A stretch of 20,648 nucleotides of DNA from Helicobacteraceae bacterium (GTDB taxonomy: Bacteria > Campylobacterota > Campylobacteria > Campylobacterales > Sulfurimonadaceae), in contig JALUJE010000262.1 in assembly GCA_027057185.1 (NCBI GenBank), forward strand, positions 1 through 20,648, read 5' to 3'. The notes under the pieces were generated by a model, which searched no databases, had not been told where the DNA came from, and saw only the letters and a program-made list of their open reading frames with translations. How positions within the stretch are numbered: the stretch's first letter is position 1; every line of letters begins with the position of its first letter. Below, piece by piece: positions 7,396 to 15,151 of this stretch. A program made the position numbers and the translations under genes.

Positions 7396-9747
7396 TTAAA
7401 AATTAAACTTAATATTTCGTTTGACAACGCTCATTAAATAATCCGGTGAATACGGTTTGGTAATATACTCTACCATTCCCGCCTCAACGCCCCGCATACG
7501 ATCAGATTTTCCGGTACGTGATGTGACGGCAATAAGCGGTAAGTTTTTATAACGGCTGTACTTTTTAATTTCCGTCGCCAATGTGTAACCATCCATGCGC
7601 GGCATCTCTATGTCAATGAGCATCGCATCAAAATTGTGATCACCCGACTTTAATATATTGAGTGCTTCCTGCCCGTCAGCAGCCTCTATGAGTGAGATTC
7701 CCATGGAATCCAGCGCACTTTTCATAATGGTACGGTCGGTTTTTGAATCATCGACAATCATAACCTTATAATCAGATGCCGAATTTTTCTCATTACTAGT
7801 AGCAACACTGCCGCCTTCATCGCTGTTAATAGTTGATTTGATACTTTTAGACATTTGAATCAGATCGGCAACATCCACGATAAGAGTGACGCCGCCATCC
7901 CCACGGATGGTCGCACCGGCAACTCCCTCAATACCCTGCAGATACTCTCCGAGTGATTTAATAACAATCTCTTCTTGTCCTACCAGTGAATCGACAATCA
8001 AACCAATTTTACTCTCAGCAAGTCCCAGCAGTACCACATATGCATATTCACTGTCATCAAAGACACGTTCTACTTCAAAAATATCACCAATATGCACCAG
8101 AGAAAGTACCTCTTCACGCAGACGCATGACCGAGCGATTCTCTACCGTATAAATTTCATCTTTGCTAATGCGTACCGTCTCAAGCACCGAGGCTAACGGA
8201 ATGGCGTAGTACTCCTCCTGCACTCCGACAAGCAGTGCTTGAATAATTGCCAGTGTCAACGGAATTTTGAGTTTAATACTAGTATATTTTCCCAGTTCAC
8301 TGTCAATATCGATAATGCCGTTAAGTTTTTCAATATTGGTTTTAACCACATCCATACCGACACCACGCCCCGATACATTCGTGACTTCAGCCGCAGTAGA
8401 AAATCCCGGTCTAAAAATGAGACCAAAGGCCTCTTTCTCACCCATTTTATCGGCCTCTTTGTCGGTAATAACACCTTTATTGACCGCAATATCCTTGAGT
8501 ATCTCCGGATTGAGTCCCTTTCCGTCATCTTCAATCTGAATGACAATATGGTTCCCTTCATTGTAGGCTTTGAGCGTTATCGTACCCACCTCATTTTTGC
8601 CCGCTTCCAAACGTGTCTCCAGGGGCTCAATGCCATGATCGCATGAGTTTCGGATAATATGCACCAGTGGATCGCCGATCTCCTCAACAATAGATTTGTC
8701 CAACTCCGTATCTTCACCGCTAATGACCAATTCAATTTTTTTATCGAGTTCACGAGAGAGGTCACGAATCATTCGAGGGAACTTGTTAAATACTTTGCCA
8801 ATAGGCAGCATCCGCGTCTTCATCACCGCAATCTGAAGATCGGTTGTTACCAACGAAACAATTGAAACCACCTGATTGAGCTCTTCTAAAAACTCTTCTC
8901 CTTCGTAACGCTCTTCAACATCATCGTTAATTTTAATCAGACGGTTTTTACCCAGTACCAATTCTCCAATGAGATTCATCAAATGATCGAGTCGCTTCAC
9001 ATCAACACGAATCGTCTGTTCAACCGTTGTCGGCGCTTTTTTCACTGCCGGTGCTACTTTGGCCTCCTCTTTTTTCGGTGCTTTTTTAGAAGCATCCGAT
9101 GCTTTTGGAACAACGGGAGACGGTGACGCAGGGACTTGCTCGTTATCATCCCCGCCTGAGGTTGCTTTTTTTGCTTCACGTTTGGCTTTATCGGCAGCTT
9201 TACGCTCAGCTAAAAGACGCTCAATCTCTGCTTCAACCTCATCATCACTCATATCATCATAATTCGGTTCTTCTTCATTAGCACCATCAGCCACTACTTC
9301 ATCATCTAAAGCCGTCTCTTCTTGCTGATTTTCCTGAGTAATAACAATCTCAACATTGCCTTCACCGCCGGCAGCAATATCAAGTCGTTTCACACACTCT
9401 GAAACGTCAATACCACCATCACTACTGGTATCACGAATGGTGTGTAAGAGACTTTTCATTAAATCAATCGACTCAAGCACAACATCCATAATATCCGGAG
9501 TAATGACCAGTTCACCGTGACGTGCTTTATTGAGTACATCTTCCATATGATGGGTCAGATGCGTGAGGACATCGAAATTCAGAAACGAACTGGCACCCTT
9601 GACGGTATGTGCAACTCTAAAAATTCGATTGAGCAACTCTAAATCTTCCGGGGTTGACTCCAGCTCTACCAAGTCCTGATCAAGCTGTTCAATCAACTCA
9701 AAGGACTCTACTAAAAAATCTTGTAATATCTCTTGAAATTCATCCAT
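7396..9747 (-). CDS. cheA: Chemotaxis histidine kinase with C-terminal receiver domain (CheAY)
   Basis: CheA autophosphorylates in the receptor array and passes phosphate to response regulators. The domains are: Hpt (1-105) with the phospho-acceptor H47 in RVAHTVKGASS; a long linker (about 130-240) that is Asp/Glu-rich, then Ala/Lys/Pro-rich, with no recognisable P2 CheY-binding domain; the dimerisation domain (about 245-310); HATPase (about 310-500) with N-box HIIRNSCDHG (363-372), DDGKG (407-411), FRPGFST (445-451) and GRGVGMDVV (460-468); a CheW-like domain (about 503-635); and a receiver (about 660-780) with D666/D667, phospho-site D712, S743 and K764 in TKPYSP. This CheAY fusion is typical of Campylobacterota, where the receiver may act as a phosphate sink or modulator (family knowledge). 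The start has AGGAG six bases upstream, just after the cheV stop. Confidence 0.97.
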   Translation of the reverse strand: MDEFQEILQDFLVESFELIEQLDQDLVELESTPEDLELLNRIFRVAHTVKGASSFLNFDVLTHLTHHMEDVLNKARHGELVITPDIMDVVLESIDLMKSLLHTIRDTSSDGGIDVSECVKRLDIAAGGEGNVEIVITQENQQEETALDDEVVADGANEEEPNYDDMSDDEVEAEIERLLAERKAADKAKREAKKATSGGDDNEQVPASPSPVVPKASDASKKAPKKEEAKVAPAVKKAPTTVEQTIRVDVKRLDHLMNLIGELVLGKNRLIKINDDVEERYEGEEFLEELNQVVSIVSLVTTDLQIAVMKTRMLPIGKVFNKFPRMIRDLSRELDKKIELVISGEDTELDKSIVEEIGDPLVHIIRNSCDHGIEPLETRLEAGKNEVGTITLKAYNEGNHIVIQIEDDGKGLNPEILKDIAVNKGVITDKEADKMGEKEAFGLIFRPGFSTAAEVTNVSGRGVGMDVVKTNIEKLNGIIDIDSELGKYTSIKLKIPLTLAIIQALLVGVQEEYYAIPLASVLETVRISKDEIYTVENRSVMRLREEVLSLVHIGDIFEVERVFDDSEYAYVVLLGLAESKIGLIVDSLVGQEEIVIKSLGEYLQGIEGVAGATIRGDGGVTLIVDVADLIQMSKSIKSTINSDEGGSVATSNEKNSASDYKVMIVDDSKTDRTIMKSALDSMGISLIEAADGQEALNILKSGDHNFDAMLIDIEMPRMDGYTLATEIKKYSRYKNLPLIAVTSRTGKSDRMRGVEAGMVEYITKPYSPDYLMSVVKRNIKFNF

Positions 9748-9761
9748 ATTTCACTCCTCTC

Positions 9762-10709
9762 TTACACATGATCGCGTACAACACGCGCCACTTCATCATA
9801 AAACGAACTTGCATCAAACTTCACCAAGTATGCTTCACCTCCGGCATCTTTACCTCGTGCTTCACTAAAGTGATCACTAATAGAAGAGTTAAAGACAATG
9901 GGAACGCTGCTAAACCGTTTGTCTGCCTTAACATTGGCAGCAAAATGAAAACCATCCATCAGCGGCATTTCGACATCTGAAACAATCAGCCGTAAATGAG
10001 AACCAAGACGCTCATTATACATGTCATACAGTTCCTCAAGCTTGGCAAGCCCCTCTTGACCATCACTAGCTTCTACCACTTGAAAACCCATTTTTTCTAA
10101 AGCATCTTTGACAATTTTCCGTGCCGTTGAACTGTCATCCAAAAGCAATACCAGACCGCTAAAATCATATTCGTCTTTGGGTACGTCACCCGAATTGGGC
10201 TGATAGAGTCCCAGATCCTGTACTACCGACTCCAAGTCCAAAATCAGCAATACCGAGTCATCTTCAATACGTGTCACTCCGGTAATCTTACTCTGATCCA
10301 GGGCATCACCGCCAATGCGTCCGGCAAACGATGCGGGTTCAATATCTTTCCAGTTAATACGTCGAATCCGCTTAGCATCATGTACCACAAAACCAATGAG
10401 TACATTATTGAATTCGGTAATAATCACCCGAGCATTTCTTACCGCTTCTTCGGGTTCATCCACGCCCATCCATTTTGCAAGGTTGACCACTGGAATCACA
10501 ACTCCGCGCAGATCAAATATTCCTTCGATAAATTCAGGGACACCGGGTAACTCCGTCAACTTTGGAACACGAATAATCTCCCGTACTTTAGAGACATTGA
10601 TACCGTAAATTCCTTCATACACCTCATCGCCATCCCGCTTTAAAATGCGAAAGTCGACCAACTCCATCTCATTGGTACCGACTTTGAGAACATCATCATG
10701 AGCTTTCAT
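9762..10709 (-). CDS. cheV: Chemotaxis protein CheV (CheW domain plus receiver)
   Basis: CheV is a CheW-like adaptor with a phosphorylatable receiver, used in receptor coupling and adaptation. Residues about 15-165 form the CheW domain, with IFDLRGVVIPVVNLAKW (64-80) as hallmark. Residues about 185-313 form the receiver: acidic pair D191/D192, phospho-acceptor D245 in IVSDVEMPLMDG (242-253), S275/S276 and K297. The length of 315 matches the family. The start has AAGGAG seven bases upstream and overlaps the end region of the metallophosphatase gene. The terminator-free 14-base gap to cheAY suggests co-transcription. No cheR, cheB, cheZ or stand-alone cheY is in this window. Confidence 0.96.
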   Translation of the reverse strand: MKAHDDVLKVGTNEMELVDFRILKRDGDEVYEGIYGINVSKVREIIRVPKLTELPGVPEFIEGIFDLRGVVIPVVNLAKWMGVDEPEEAVRNARVIITEFNNVLIGFVVHDAKRIRRINWKDIEPASFAGRIGGDALDQSKITGVTRIEDDSVLLILDLESVVQDLGLYQPNSGDVPKDEYDFSGLVLLLDDSSTARKIVKDALEKMGFQVVEASDGQEGLAKLEELYDMYNERLGSHLRLIVSDVEMPLMDGFHFAANVKADKRFSSVPIVFNSSISDHFSEARGKDAGGEAYLVKFDASSFYDEVARVVRDHV

Positions 10710-10718
10710 ATACGCTCC

Positions 10719-11456
10719 TTACTTAAAAATAACCTCTTGTAACAGTTCTTGTTTGTTTTCGCATTGTACAATAAAGTATCTTTGATTGCAAGCAAAAGCA
10801 GCGAGGTTAGTATAATGAAAAGTCTCGTATTCAAAGGTCGTGTTTTGATGAAAATGTCCCTCAATAATGTAATCGCCATCATATTCTTCAAATAGCGCTT
10901 TAGAGACACTGTTTTTTTCTTTAAAGTTCGGAATTTTTCGGCAGTTGTCCTTAGTTGCCAAATAATCGTCCAGTCGTTTGATAATGGCATGATCACTTAG
11001 CATGTCAACAGTATTGAGAAGTCGCAGAACCAGTGAAGAACGAATAAGATAGAGATAAAGACGATAACTCCAAGTACCACGATAGTCGCCGTGAGAGAGC
11101 AGTATTTTTTTATGGTTATAGTAGCACAGAAACGGTTGTTGCGCTACAGGAATGACGCGAATATTGGGAAAGATGTCATGAAGCTGAAAATCATGATTGC
11201 CCTCAAGATAAAGAATATCCATCTGCTTTCCAAGACGGTTGATAGAGGCAATGACCTCATGATTGCGTTGCTGTGTTATGGGAACATAGCCAAAGAGAAG
11301 GTCGAAAATATCTCCCATCAATATGAGTTGCGGCGTGACAATATCACCCGACTCCAGTGCTTTTAAAAAATCGGAAAATTCAGGATGATTATCGCTATAA
11401 TGCGCATCGGCAACGAGAATTGCACCTACTTTAAGTTCGTAACCATTACGGGACAT
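10719..11456 (-). CDS. Metallophosphatase, probable UDP-2,3-diacylglucosamine diphosphatase (LpxH-like)
   Basis: This calcineurin-like phosphoesterase probably performs the pyrophosphate-cleavage step of lipid A synthesis, giving lipid X (family knowledge; function inferred). The dimetal motifs are all visible: D17/H19 in VADAHY, D49 in MGDIFD, N87/H88 in LEGNHD, H122 in LSHGD, and H201/H203 in EGHFH. At 245 residues it is close to LpxH (about 240). Campylobacterota use divergent enzymes at this step, so I cannot say which subfamily it belongs to, and another phosphoesterase role is possible. I chose the ATG at 11456; an in-frame TTG two codons earlier is the only alternative. The start lies inside the last codons of argC (overlap of 11 bases), and the stop abuts the cheV ribosome-binding site. 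Confidence 0.8.
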   Translation of the reverse strand: MSRNGYELKVGAILVADAHYSDNHPEFSDFLKALESGDIVTPQLILMGDIFDLLFGYVPITQQRNHEVIASINRLGKQMDILYLEGNHDFQLHDIFPNIRVIPVAQQPFLCYYNHKKILLSHGDYRGTWSYRLYLYLIRSSLVLRLLNTVDMLSDHAIIKRLDDYLATKDNCRKIPNFKEKNSVSKALFEEYDGDYIIEGHFHQNTTFEYETFHYTNLAAFACNQRYFIVQCENKQELLQEVIFK

Positions 11457-12462
11457 ACGCAATCGTAGGCAAAGCTAACGCCTCATCCAGACCCATCATC
11501 AAATTTGCATTGGCAACAGCTTGAGATGATGAACCTCGTAAAATATTGTCTACACTACTGTTGACATAGAGTTTGTTACCTTTGCGCTGAGCGTAAACAT
11601 CACAAAAGTTGGTTCCGGCGCAGGATTTGATATTGACAGGTGCATCAAAAATTCGGACAAACGGCTCGTCTTTGTAGTATGCTTTGAGCACGTCAATCGG
11701 GTCAATTTCTTGCTTTAGAAGCATATAGGCATCAATCAACTCCCCACGAGTTGCCGGAATGAGATGGGGCACAAAGTTAACATCAAACGTAATACCACTT
11801 TGTAAACGCAGCTTCTCTTTAATCTCCGGTTCATGTCGGTGCGACAATACTTTGTAAGCAAAAATATTTTCATTAATACCAATAAAGTGTGTTGTCGGTG
11901 AACATGTTTTACCCGCACCGCTAACACCGCTTTTGGCATCGATAAAGAGAGGAAATTGCTCATCAATGAACGGTAAGAATGGTACAAGTCCCAAAATCAC
12001 GGCAGTAGGATAACACCCCGGATTGGCCACCAATGACGCCGTTTTAATAGTATCACGATACAGCTCGGGAAGTCCATACACGGCATAATCCAAATGCTTG
12101 GCATCCTCATGAGGACAGTAATACTGTTCGTAAGTCTCCCGTTCGAGCCGGTAGTCTGCCGAAAGATCCACCACTTTAATACCAAGAGGCAACAGCGCTT
12201 TGACAAAGCCCATGGAAGCCTGATGCGGCAGTGCCAAAAATACCAGATCACAACACGCGGCTATTTGTGAAATATCTGCTTTTTCAACATGACAGGTCAA
12301 AACATCTTTCAGTGCCGGATGCAAGGTATCTAGCATCACACCCCCCTCACTTGTTGCCACGTAAGTAATAGTAAAAACGGGGTGGTTAATGAGGATTTTA
12401 AGAAGTTCAAGCCCTGTGTAGCCGCTCGCGCCAATAACGGCAACTGAAATGGATTTATTCAT
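11446..12462 (-). CDS. argC: N-acetyl-gamma-glutamyl-phosphate reductase
   Basis: ArgC performs the third step of arginine synthesis, the NADPH-dependent reduction of N-acetylglutamyl phosphate to the semialdehyde. The Rossmann start VAVIGASGYTGLELLK (7-22), the active-site cysteine C150 in VANPGCYPT (145-153) and the HRHEPEI segment (208-214, with catalytic-region histidines) are all present. The length of 338 residues is normal. I chose the ATG at 12462 (MNKSISVAVIG) because it gives the family N-terminus and forms an ATGAATAA overlap with the greA stop. A longer in-frame start 15 codons upstream only reads further into greA. No other arginine gene is nearby, so its place between greA and a lipid A gene is by operon packing rather than pathway. 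Confidence 0.96.
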   Translation of the reverse strand: MNKSISVAVIGASGYTGLELLKILINHPVFTITYVATSEGGVMLDTLHPALKDVLTCHVEKADISQIAACCDLVFLALPHQASMGFVKALLPLGIKVVDLSADYRLERETYEQYYCPHEDAKHLDYAVYGLPELYRDTIKTASLVANPGCYPTAVILGLVPFLPFIDEQFPLFIDAKSGVSGAGKTCSPTTHFIGINENIFAYKVLSHRHEPEIKEKLRLQSGITFDVNFVPHLIPATRGELIDAYMLLKQEIDPIDVLKAYYKDEPFVRIFDAPVNIKSCAGTNFCDVYAQRKGNKLYVNSSVDNILRGSSSQAVANANLMMGLDEALALPTIAYVP

Positions 12463-12952
12463 GACACTCAAATACAATTTCTTGATATTTGACTTCCAGA
12501 ATTTCAAACTCTTTCACACCACCGGGAAGCTGTGCTTTAAAGTCATCGCCCTCTTCCTTGCCCAGCAATTGCTTGGCTAAAGGAGAGTGAAAGGAGATCA
12601 GCCCGTAATCCGGATTGCTTTCACAGCCACCGACAATCGTGTACGTCACCTCTTCATCTGTCTCGAGATCACACAAGACTACGGTAGAACCAAAACTAAT
12701 GCGCGAATGCTCCAACACCGAGGGATCAACAATTTGTGCCCGTCCTATCAGATCCGTTAAATCATTGAGACGATCATCAATTTTTCCCTGCTGCTCTTTG
12801 GCAGCATGGTATTCCGCATTTTCTTTCAAATCACCCAGCTCAGCCGCCTCTTCTATTGCTTTGACAACTGCAGGACGCTCTACCGTTTTTAAGTGATTGA
12901 GTTCGCTCGATAATTTTTCATAACCAAACGTGGTCATCGGTTCTGCTTGCAC
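12455..12952 (-). CDS. greA: Transcription elongation factor GreA
   Basis: GreA enters the RNA polymerase secondary channel and stimulates cleavage of backtracked RNA. The N-terminal coiled coil has the conserved tip GDLKENAEYHAAKE, with D41 and E44 at the catalytic acidic positions. The C-terminal FKBP-like domain follows (about 80-165), with DYGLISFHSPLAKQLLG as a typical segment. I chose the GTG at 12952: GGAGG lies five bases upstream, and the resulting MQAEPMTTFGYEKL matches the N-terminus I recall for Campylobacter GreA. An ATG four codons upstream has no ribosome-binding site and would place the GGAGG inside the gene. A TATAAT box lies at 12984-12989. Confidence 0.96.
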   Translation of the reverse strand: MQAEPMTTFGYEKLSSELNHLKTVERPAVVKAIEEAAELGDLKENAEYHAAKEQQGKIDDRLNDLTDLIGRAQIVDPSVLEHSRISFGSTVVLCDLETDEEVTYTIVGGCESNPDYGLISFHSPLAKQLLGKEEGDDFKAQLPGGVKEFEILEVKYQEIVFECHE

Positions 12953-12983
12953 AATAACCTCCATATCGTATTTATTATGGGAG

Positions 12984-12989
12984 ATTATA
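12984..12989 (-). promoter_or_regulatory. -10 box of the putative greA promoter
   Basis: A perfect TATAAT on the minus strand, preceded by TTTAAGC and with no clear -35, fits the vegetative promoters of Campylobacterota. The start of transcription would be near 12977, giving a leader of about 25 bases with GGAGG before the greA GTG. It would drive greA and the genes below it independently of the yidB-like gene. Confidence 0.55.
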
Positions 12990-12996
12990 GCTTAAA

Positions 12997-13401
12997 TTAT
13001 GAAAAAAACCGCTTTGCAAGATTCATAACGTCATCCATAGAATCCATGGAAACTAAGGTTCCCTCCGGGCTGCTGCTATCGACTAGATTGGGTAATACCT
13101 GAGTAATCGTATCAATGGCAGCATCAGAATCAATACCCAGACTTGATGCAAAACTACTAAGTTTTTCACTACCAAAAAGGGCACTCACCTGTTCCGCTGA
13201 AATAGGTAGATTTTCACCGCTTCCTAACCATGATGCAGCAATATCACCCAACCCTGATGCACCTCCCATACTCTCTAGCAGTGATTCCAAGTTCAAGCTA
13301 TCACCCTCACCGATAAGTTGTGACAAAGCACCCATCACATCACTACCGCCCTCTACACTGTTTCCTTTAAGAAAATCACTTGCCATTCCCATTAAATCCA
13401 T
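12997..13401 (-). CDS. YidB-like protein (DUF937 type)
   Basis: This small, acidic, Ser/Gly-rich protein of 134 residues resembles YidB. The diagnostic stretch is ASWLGSGENLPISAEQVSALF (56-76), followed by a helical repeat (LSSFASSLGIDSDAAI) and LPNLVDSSSPEGTL (103-116), which matches the LP-x-LVD-x-x-(T/S)P-x-G ending of the family. There is no signal peptide or membrane segment. The molecular function of YidB is not established. The start has AAGGAG six bases upstream and a TATAAT box ahead of it. The stop is 32 bases from the greA ATG region, and the greA promoter lies in that gap, so it may be its own unit with read-through to greA. Confidence 0.8.
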   Translation of the reverse strand: MDLMGMASDFLKGNSVEGGSDVMGALSQLIGEGDSLNLESLLESMGGASGLGDIAASWLGSGENLPISAEQVSALFGSEKLSSFASSLGIDSDAAIDTITQVLPNLVDSSSPEGTLVSMDSMDDVMNLAKRFFS

Positions 13402-13426
13402 AGCACGCTCCTTGTTAATTTTTTTT

Positions 13427-13432
13427 ATTATA
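13427..13432 (-). promoter_or_regulatory. -10 box of the putative yidB promoter
   Basis: TATAAT on the minus strand lies 25 bases before the ATG of the yidB-like gene, with an A-rich leader and AAGGAG between them. Together with the amrS promoter it makes 13402-13501 a divergent control region of about 100 bases. Confidence 0.55.
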
Positions 13433-13464
13433 TCATTTTATATGAATACAATGAAAATAAATAT

Positions 13465-13470
13465 TATAAT
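13465..13470 (+). promoter_or_regulatory. -10 box of the putative amrS promoter, abutting a palindrome
   Basis: TATAAT on the plus strand directly precedes the palindrome TTACATGTAA (13471-13480). Transcription would start inside the palindrome, near 13477, about 25 bases before the amrS ATG, with AAGGAG in the leader. This geometry is that of a repressor operator at the start point (inference). Confidence 0.55.
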
Positions 13471-13481
13471 TTACATGTAAT
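13466..13481. repeat. Palindrome copy 3 in a 16-base block shared with the crp-like promoter
   Basis: The block ATAATTTACATGTAAT occurs here on the plus strand and at 19306-19321 on the minus strand. It contains the end of a -10 box and the whole TTACATGTAA palindrome. It is a candidate operator controlling both genes. Confidence 0.6.
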
Positions 13482-13501
13482 ATTGACACAAGGAGTTTCT
13501 C

Positions 13502-14527
13502 ATGTCTTCATCTGCCTGGTTAAGCAAAACATTACATAACGGTGATATTATCTGTCAAGCCTGCGCCCATGTCTGCAAGCTTGAAGAAGGAGAGTACGGT
13601 ATCTGTGGAGTACGACGTGTTGAAGGAGGTGAACTAAAACTCCTGGTTTACGGTCTGGCTGCTGCACTCAATATTGATCCCGTAGAGAAAAAACCCATGT
13701 TTCATTTTCTTCCAGATACGTCTGTGTTGTCATTTGGAACGGTAGGCTGTAATTTTAAGTGTCAATTTTGTCAAAACTACACTATTTCGCAATACCCTCA
13801 GGAGCATCAGCATCATATTATCGGTCAGGAATTACCCCCGGAACGCATGGTAGCACTGGCTCTTGAGAATGGTTGTAGTTCCATCGCCTACACCTATAAC
13901 GAACCCATAGTTTTTTTTGAATATACCTACGATACGGCAAAACTAGCACATGCGCAGGGGCTAAAAAACATCTATGTTACCAGTGGCTACGAAACACGAA
14001 AGGCTCTGGATCTACTTGCTCCTTATCTCGACGGGATGAATATTGACATTAAGTCATTTTCTGATACTTTTTACCAGGAAACCTGCGGTGCACGGCTAAA
14101 ACCGGTTCTTGAAGCAGTAAAATATGCCCATGAAAAAGGAATCTGGATTGAGATTACGACTCTGCTAATTTCAGGAAAAAATGACTCGGATGAGGAGACA
14201 CGAAGCATTGCCCGTTTTATTGCCGATCTCGATGCTTCCATCCCATGGCACCTTTCAGCATTTCACCCTACTTACAAAATGCTCGATATACCTCGAACAC
14301 CGGCTCAAACATTACGGCGTGCCTATAAAATTGGTCAAGAAGAGGGCTTAAAATATCTCTATGTCGGCAATATTGATGATGAAGATTATGAATCGACCTA
14401 CTGCCCACAGTGCCATGACAAAGTAATTGAGCGCCATGGAAATATCGGACAGTTTGTCACCAATAGACTCGATAAAAAAGGAACCTGTCCCAACTGTTCC
14501 TACCTGCTTGAGGGGGTATGGTGCTAA
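13502..14527 (+). CDS. amrS: AmmeMemoRadiSam-system radical SAM enzyme (PflA-like)
   Basis: This is a radical S-adenosylmethionine enzyme of the AmmeMemoRadiSam type (COG1180, related to pyruvate formate-lyase activase). The cluster motif C83-x3-C87-x2-C90 (GCNFKCQFC) binds the 4Fe-4S cluster. An N-terminal Cys-rich segment (CQACAHVCKLEEGEYGICG, 18-36) and a C-terminal pair of CxxC motifs (YCPQCHDK and GTCPNCSY) are typical of this subgroup. At 341 residues it is of normal size. The name comes from its genomic association with AMMECR1- and Memo-like proteins, neither of which is in this window, so its partner is unknown here. The start has AAGGAG six bases upstream. It stands alone on the plus strand, and its last four bases overlap the end of pcm. 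Confidence 0.92.
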   Translation: MSSSAWLSKTLHNGDIICQACAHVCKLEEGEYGICGVRRVEGGELKLLVYGLAAALNIDPVEKKPMFHFLPDTSVLSFGTVGCNFKCQFCQNYTISQYPQEHQHHIIGQELPPERMVALALENGCSSIAYTYNEPIVFFEYTYDTAKLAHAQGLKNIYVTSGYETRKALDLLAPYLDGMNIDIKSFSDTFYQETCGARLKPVLEAVKYAHEKGIWIEITTLLISGKNDSDEETRSIARFIADLDASIPWHLSAFHPTYKMLDIPRTPAQTLRRAYKIGQEEGLKYLYVGNIDDEDYESTYCPQCHDKVIERHGNIGQFVTNRLDKKGTCPNCSYLLEGVWC

Positions 14528-15132
14528 TAGATGAGCGGTACAAATACAAAACCATGCAATACCCGTTGGTCAAAAGCATCGTTCGATTTTTTATATACCA
14601 CGGTGAGGGTATTCCCAACAGGAATCACCATAATACCCCCAATGCGAAGCTGTGCAACCAGCTCTAAGGGCAATTCTGACGCTGCAGCCGAGACAAGAAT
14701 TTTGTCAAATTGTCGTTGTGGCATTCCCAGTACATCGGAGGCTTTATGAAAGGTAACATTATCGAAATGATATTTAGCAACATTGGACTGAGCGAGTGCC
14801 AATAGCGGTTCAAGACGCTCTATAGCCGTAACTGATCCTGAGGAAACTGTCTGCGCCAGCAATGCCGTTGTCCATCCCGATCCACAGCCGATGTCAAGTA
14901 CGTCGTCGTCTTCGTGAAGTTCCAGAAGCTCTAGCATTAAAGCCACCGTAGAGGGCTGTGAAATGGTCTGTCCGCTACCAATAGCCAGCGGATAATCATC
15001 ATACGCATTATCCAAAAACTCCGGTGGTACAAAATCTTTACGGTCGATCCGGGAAAAACTCTCTATAAGCAACGGCGAGTGAAGCCGTTCGTGTTCTTGT
15101 AAATAATGGCACAACTCTTGGGCATTTGTCAT
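14524..15132 (-). CDS. pcm: Protein-L-isoaspartate O-methyltransferase
   Basis: Pcm methylates abnormal L-isoaspartyl residues in aged proteins so that they can revert to aspartate. The family signature PLAIGSGQTISQP (48-60) and the SAM-binding motif VLDIGCGSGW (78-87) are clear. SAAASELP (148-155) replaces the more usual TAAA-x-x-x-P. The protein is about 202 residues, the normal length. I chose the ATG at 15132 because AAAGAG lies six bases before it. The ATG six codons upstream (15150), one base after the tcdA-like stop, has no ribosome-binding site but cannot be excluded. Pcm is the last gene of the surE block and meets amrS tail to tail with four bases of overlap. Confidence 0.95.
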   Translation of the reverse strand: MTNAQELCHYLQEHERLHSPLLIESFSRIDRKDFVPPEFLDNAYDDYPLAIGSGQTISQPSTVALMLELLELHEDDDVLDIGCGSGWTTALLAQTVSSGSVTAIERLEPLLALAQSNVAKYHFDNVTFHKASDVLGMPQRQFDKILVSAAASELPLELVAQLRIGGIMVIPVGNTLTVVYKKSNDAFDQRVLHGFVFVPLIY

Positions 15133-15151
15133 GGCATACTCTTTAGGCATA

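Noticed and set aside
8239..8646. Plus-strand open frames opposite cheAY, the longest 135 codons
   Set aside because: They lie opposite the conserved ATPase domain of CheA, overlap one another in different frames and show no protein-like motifs.
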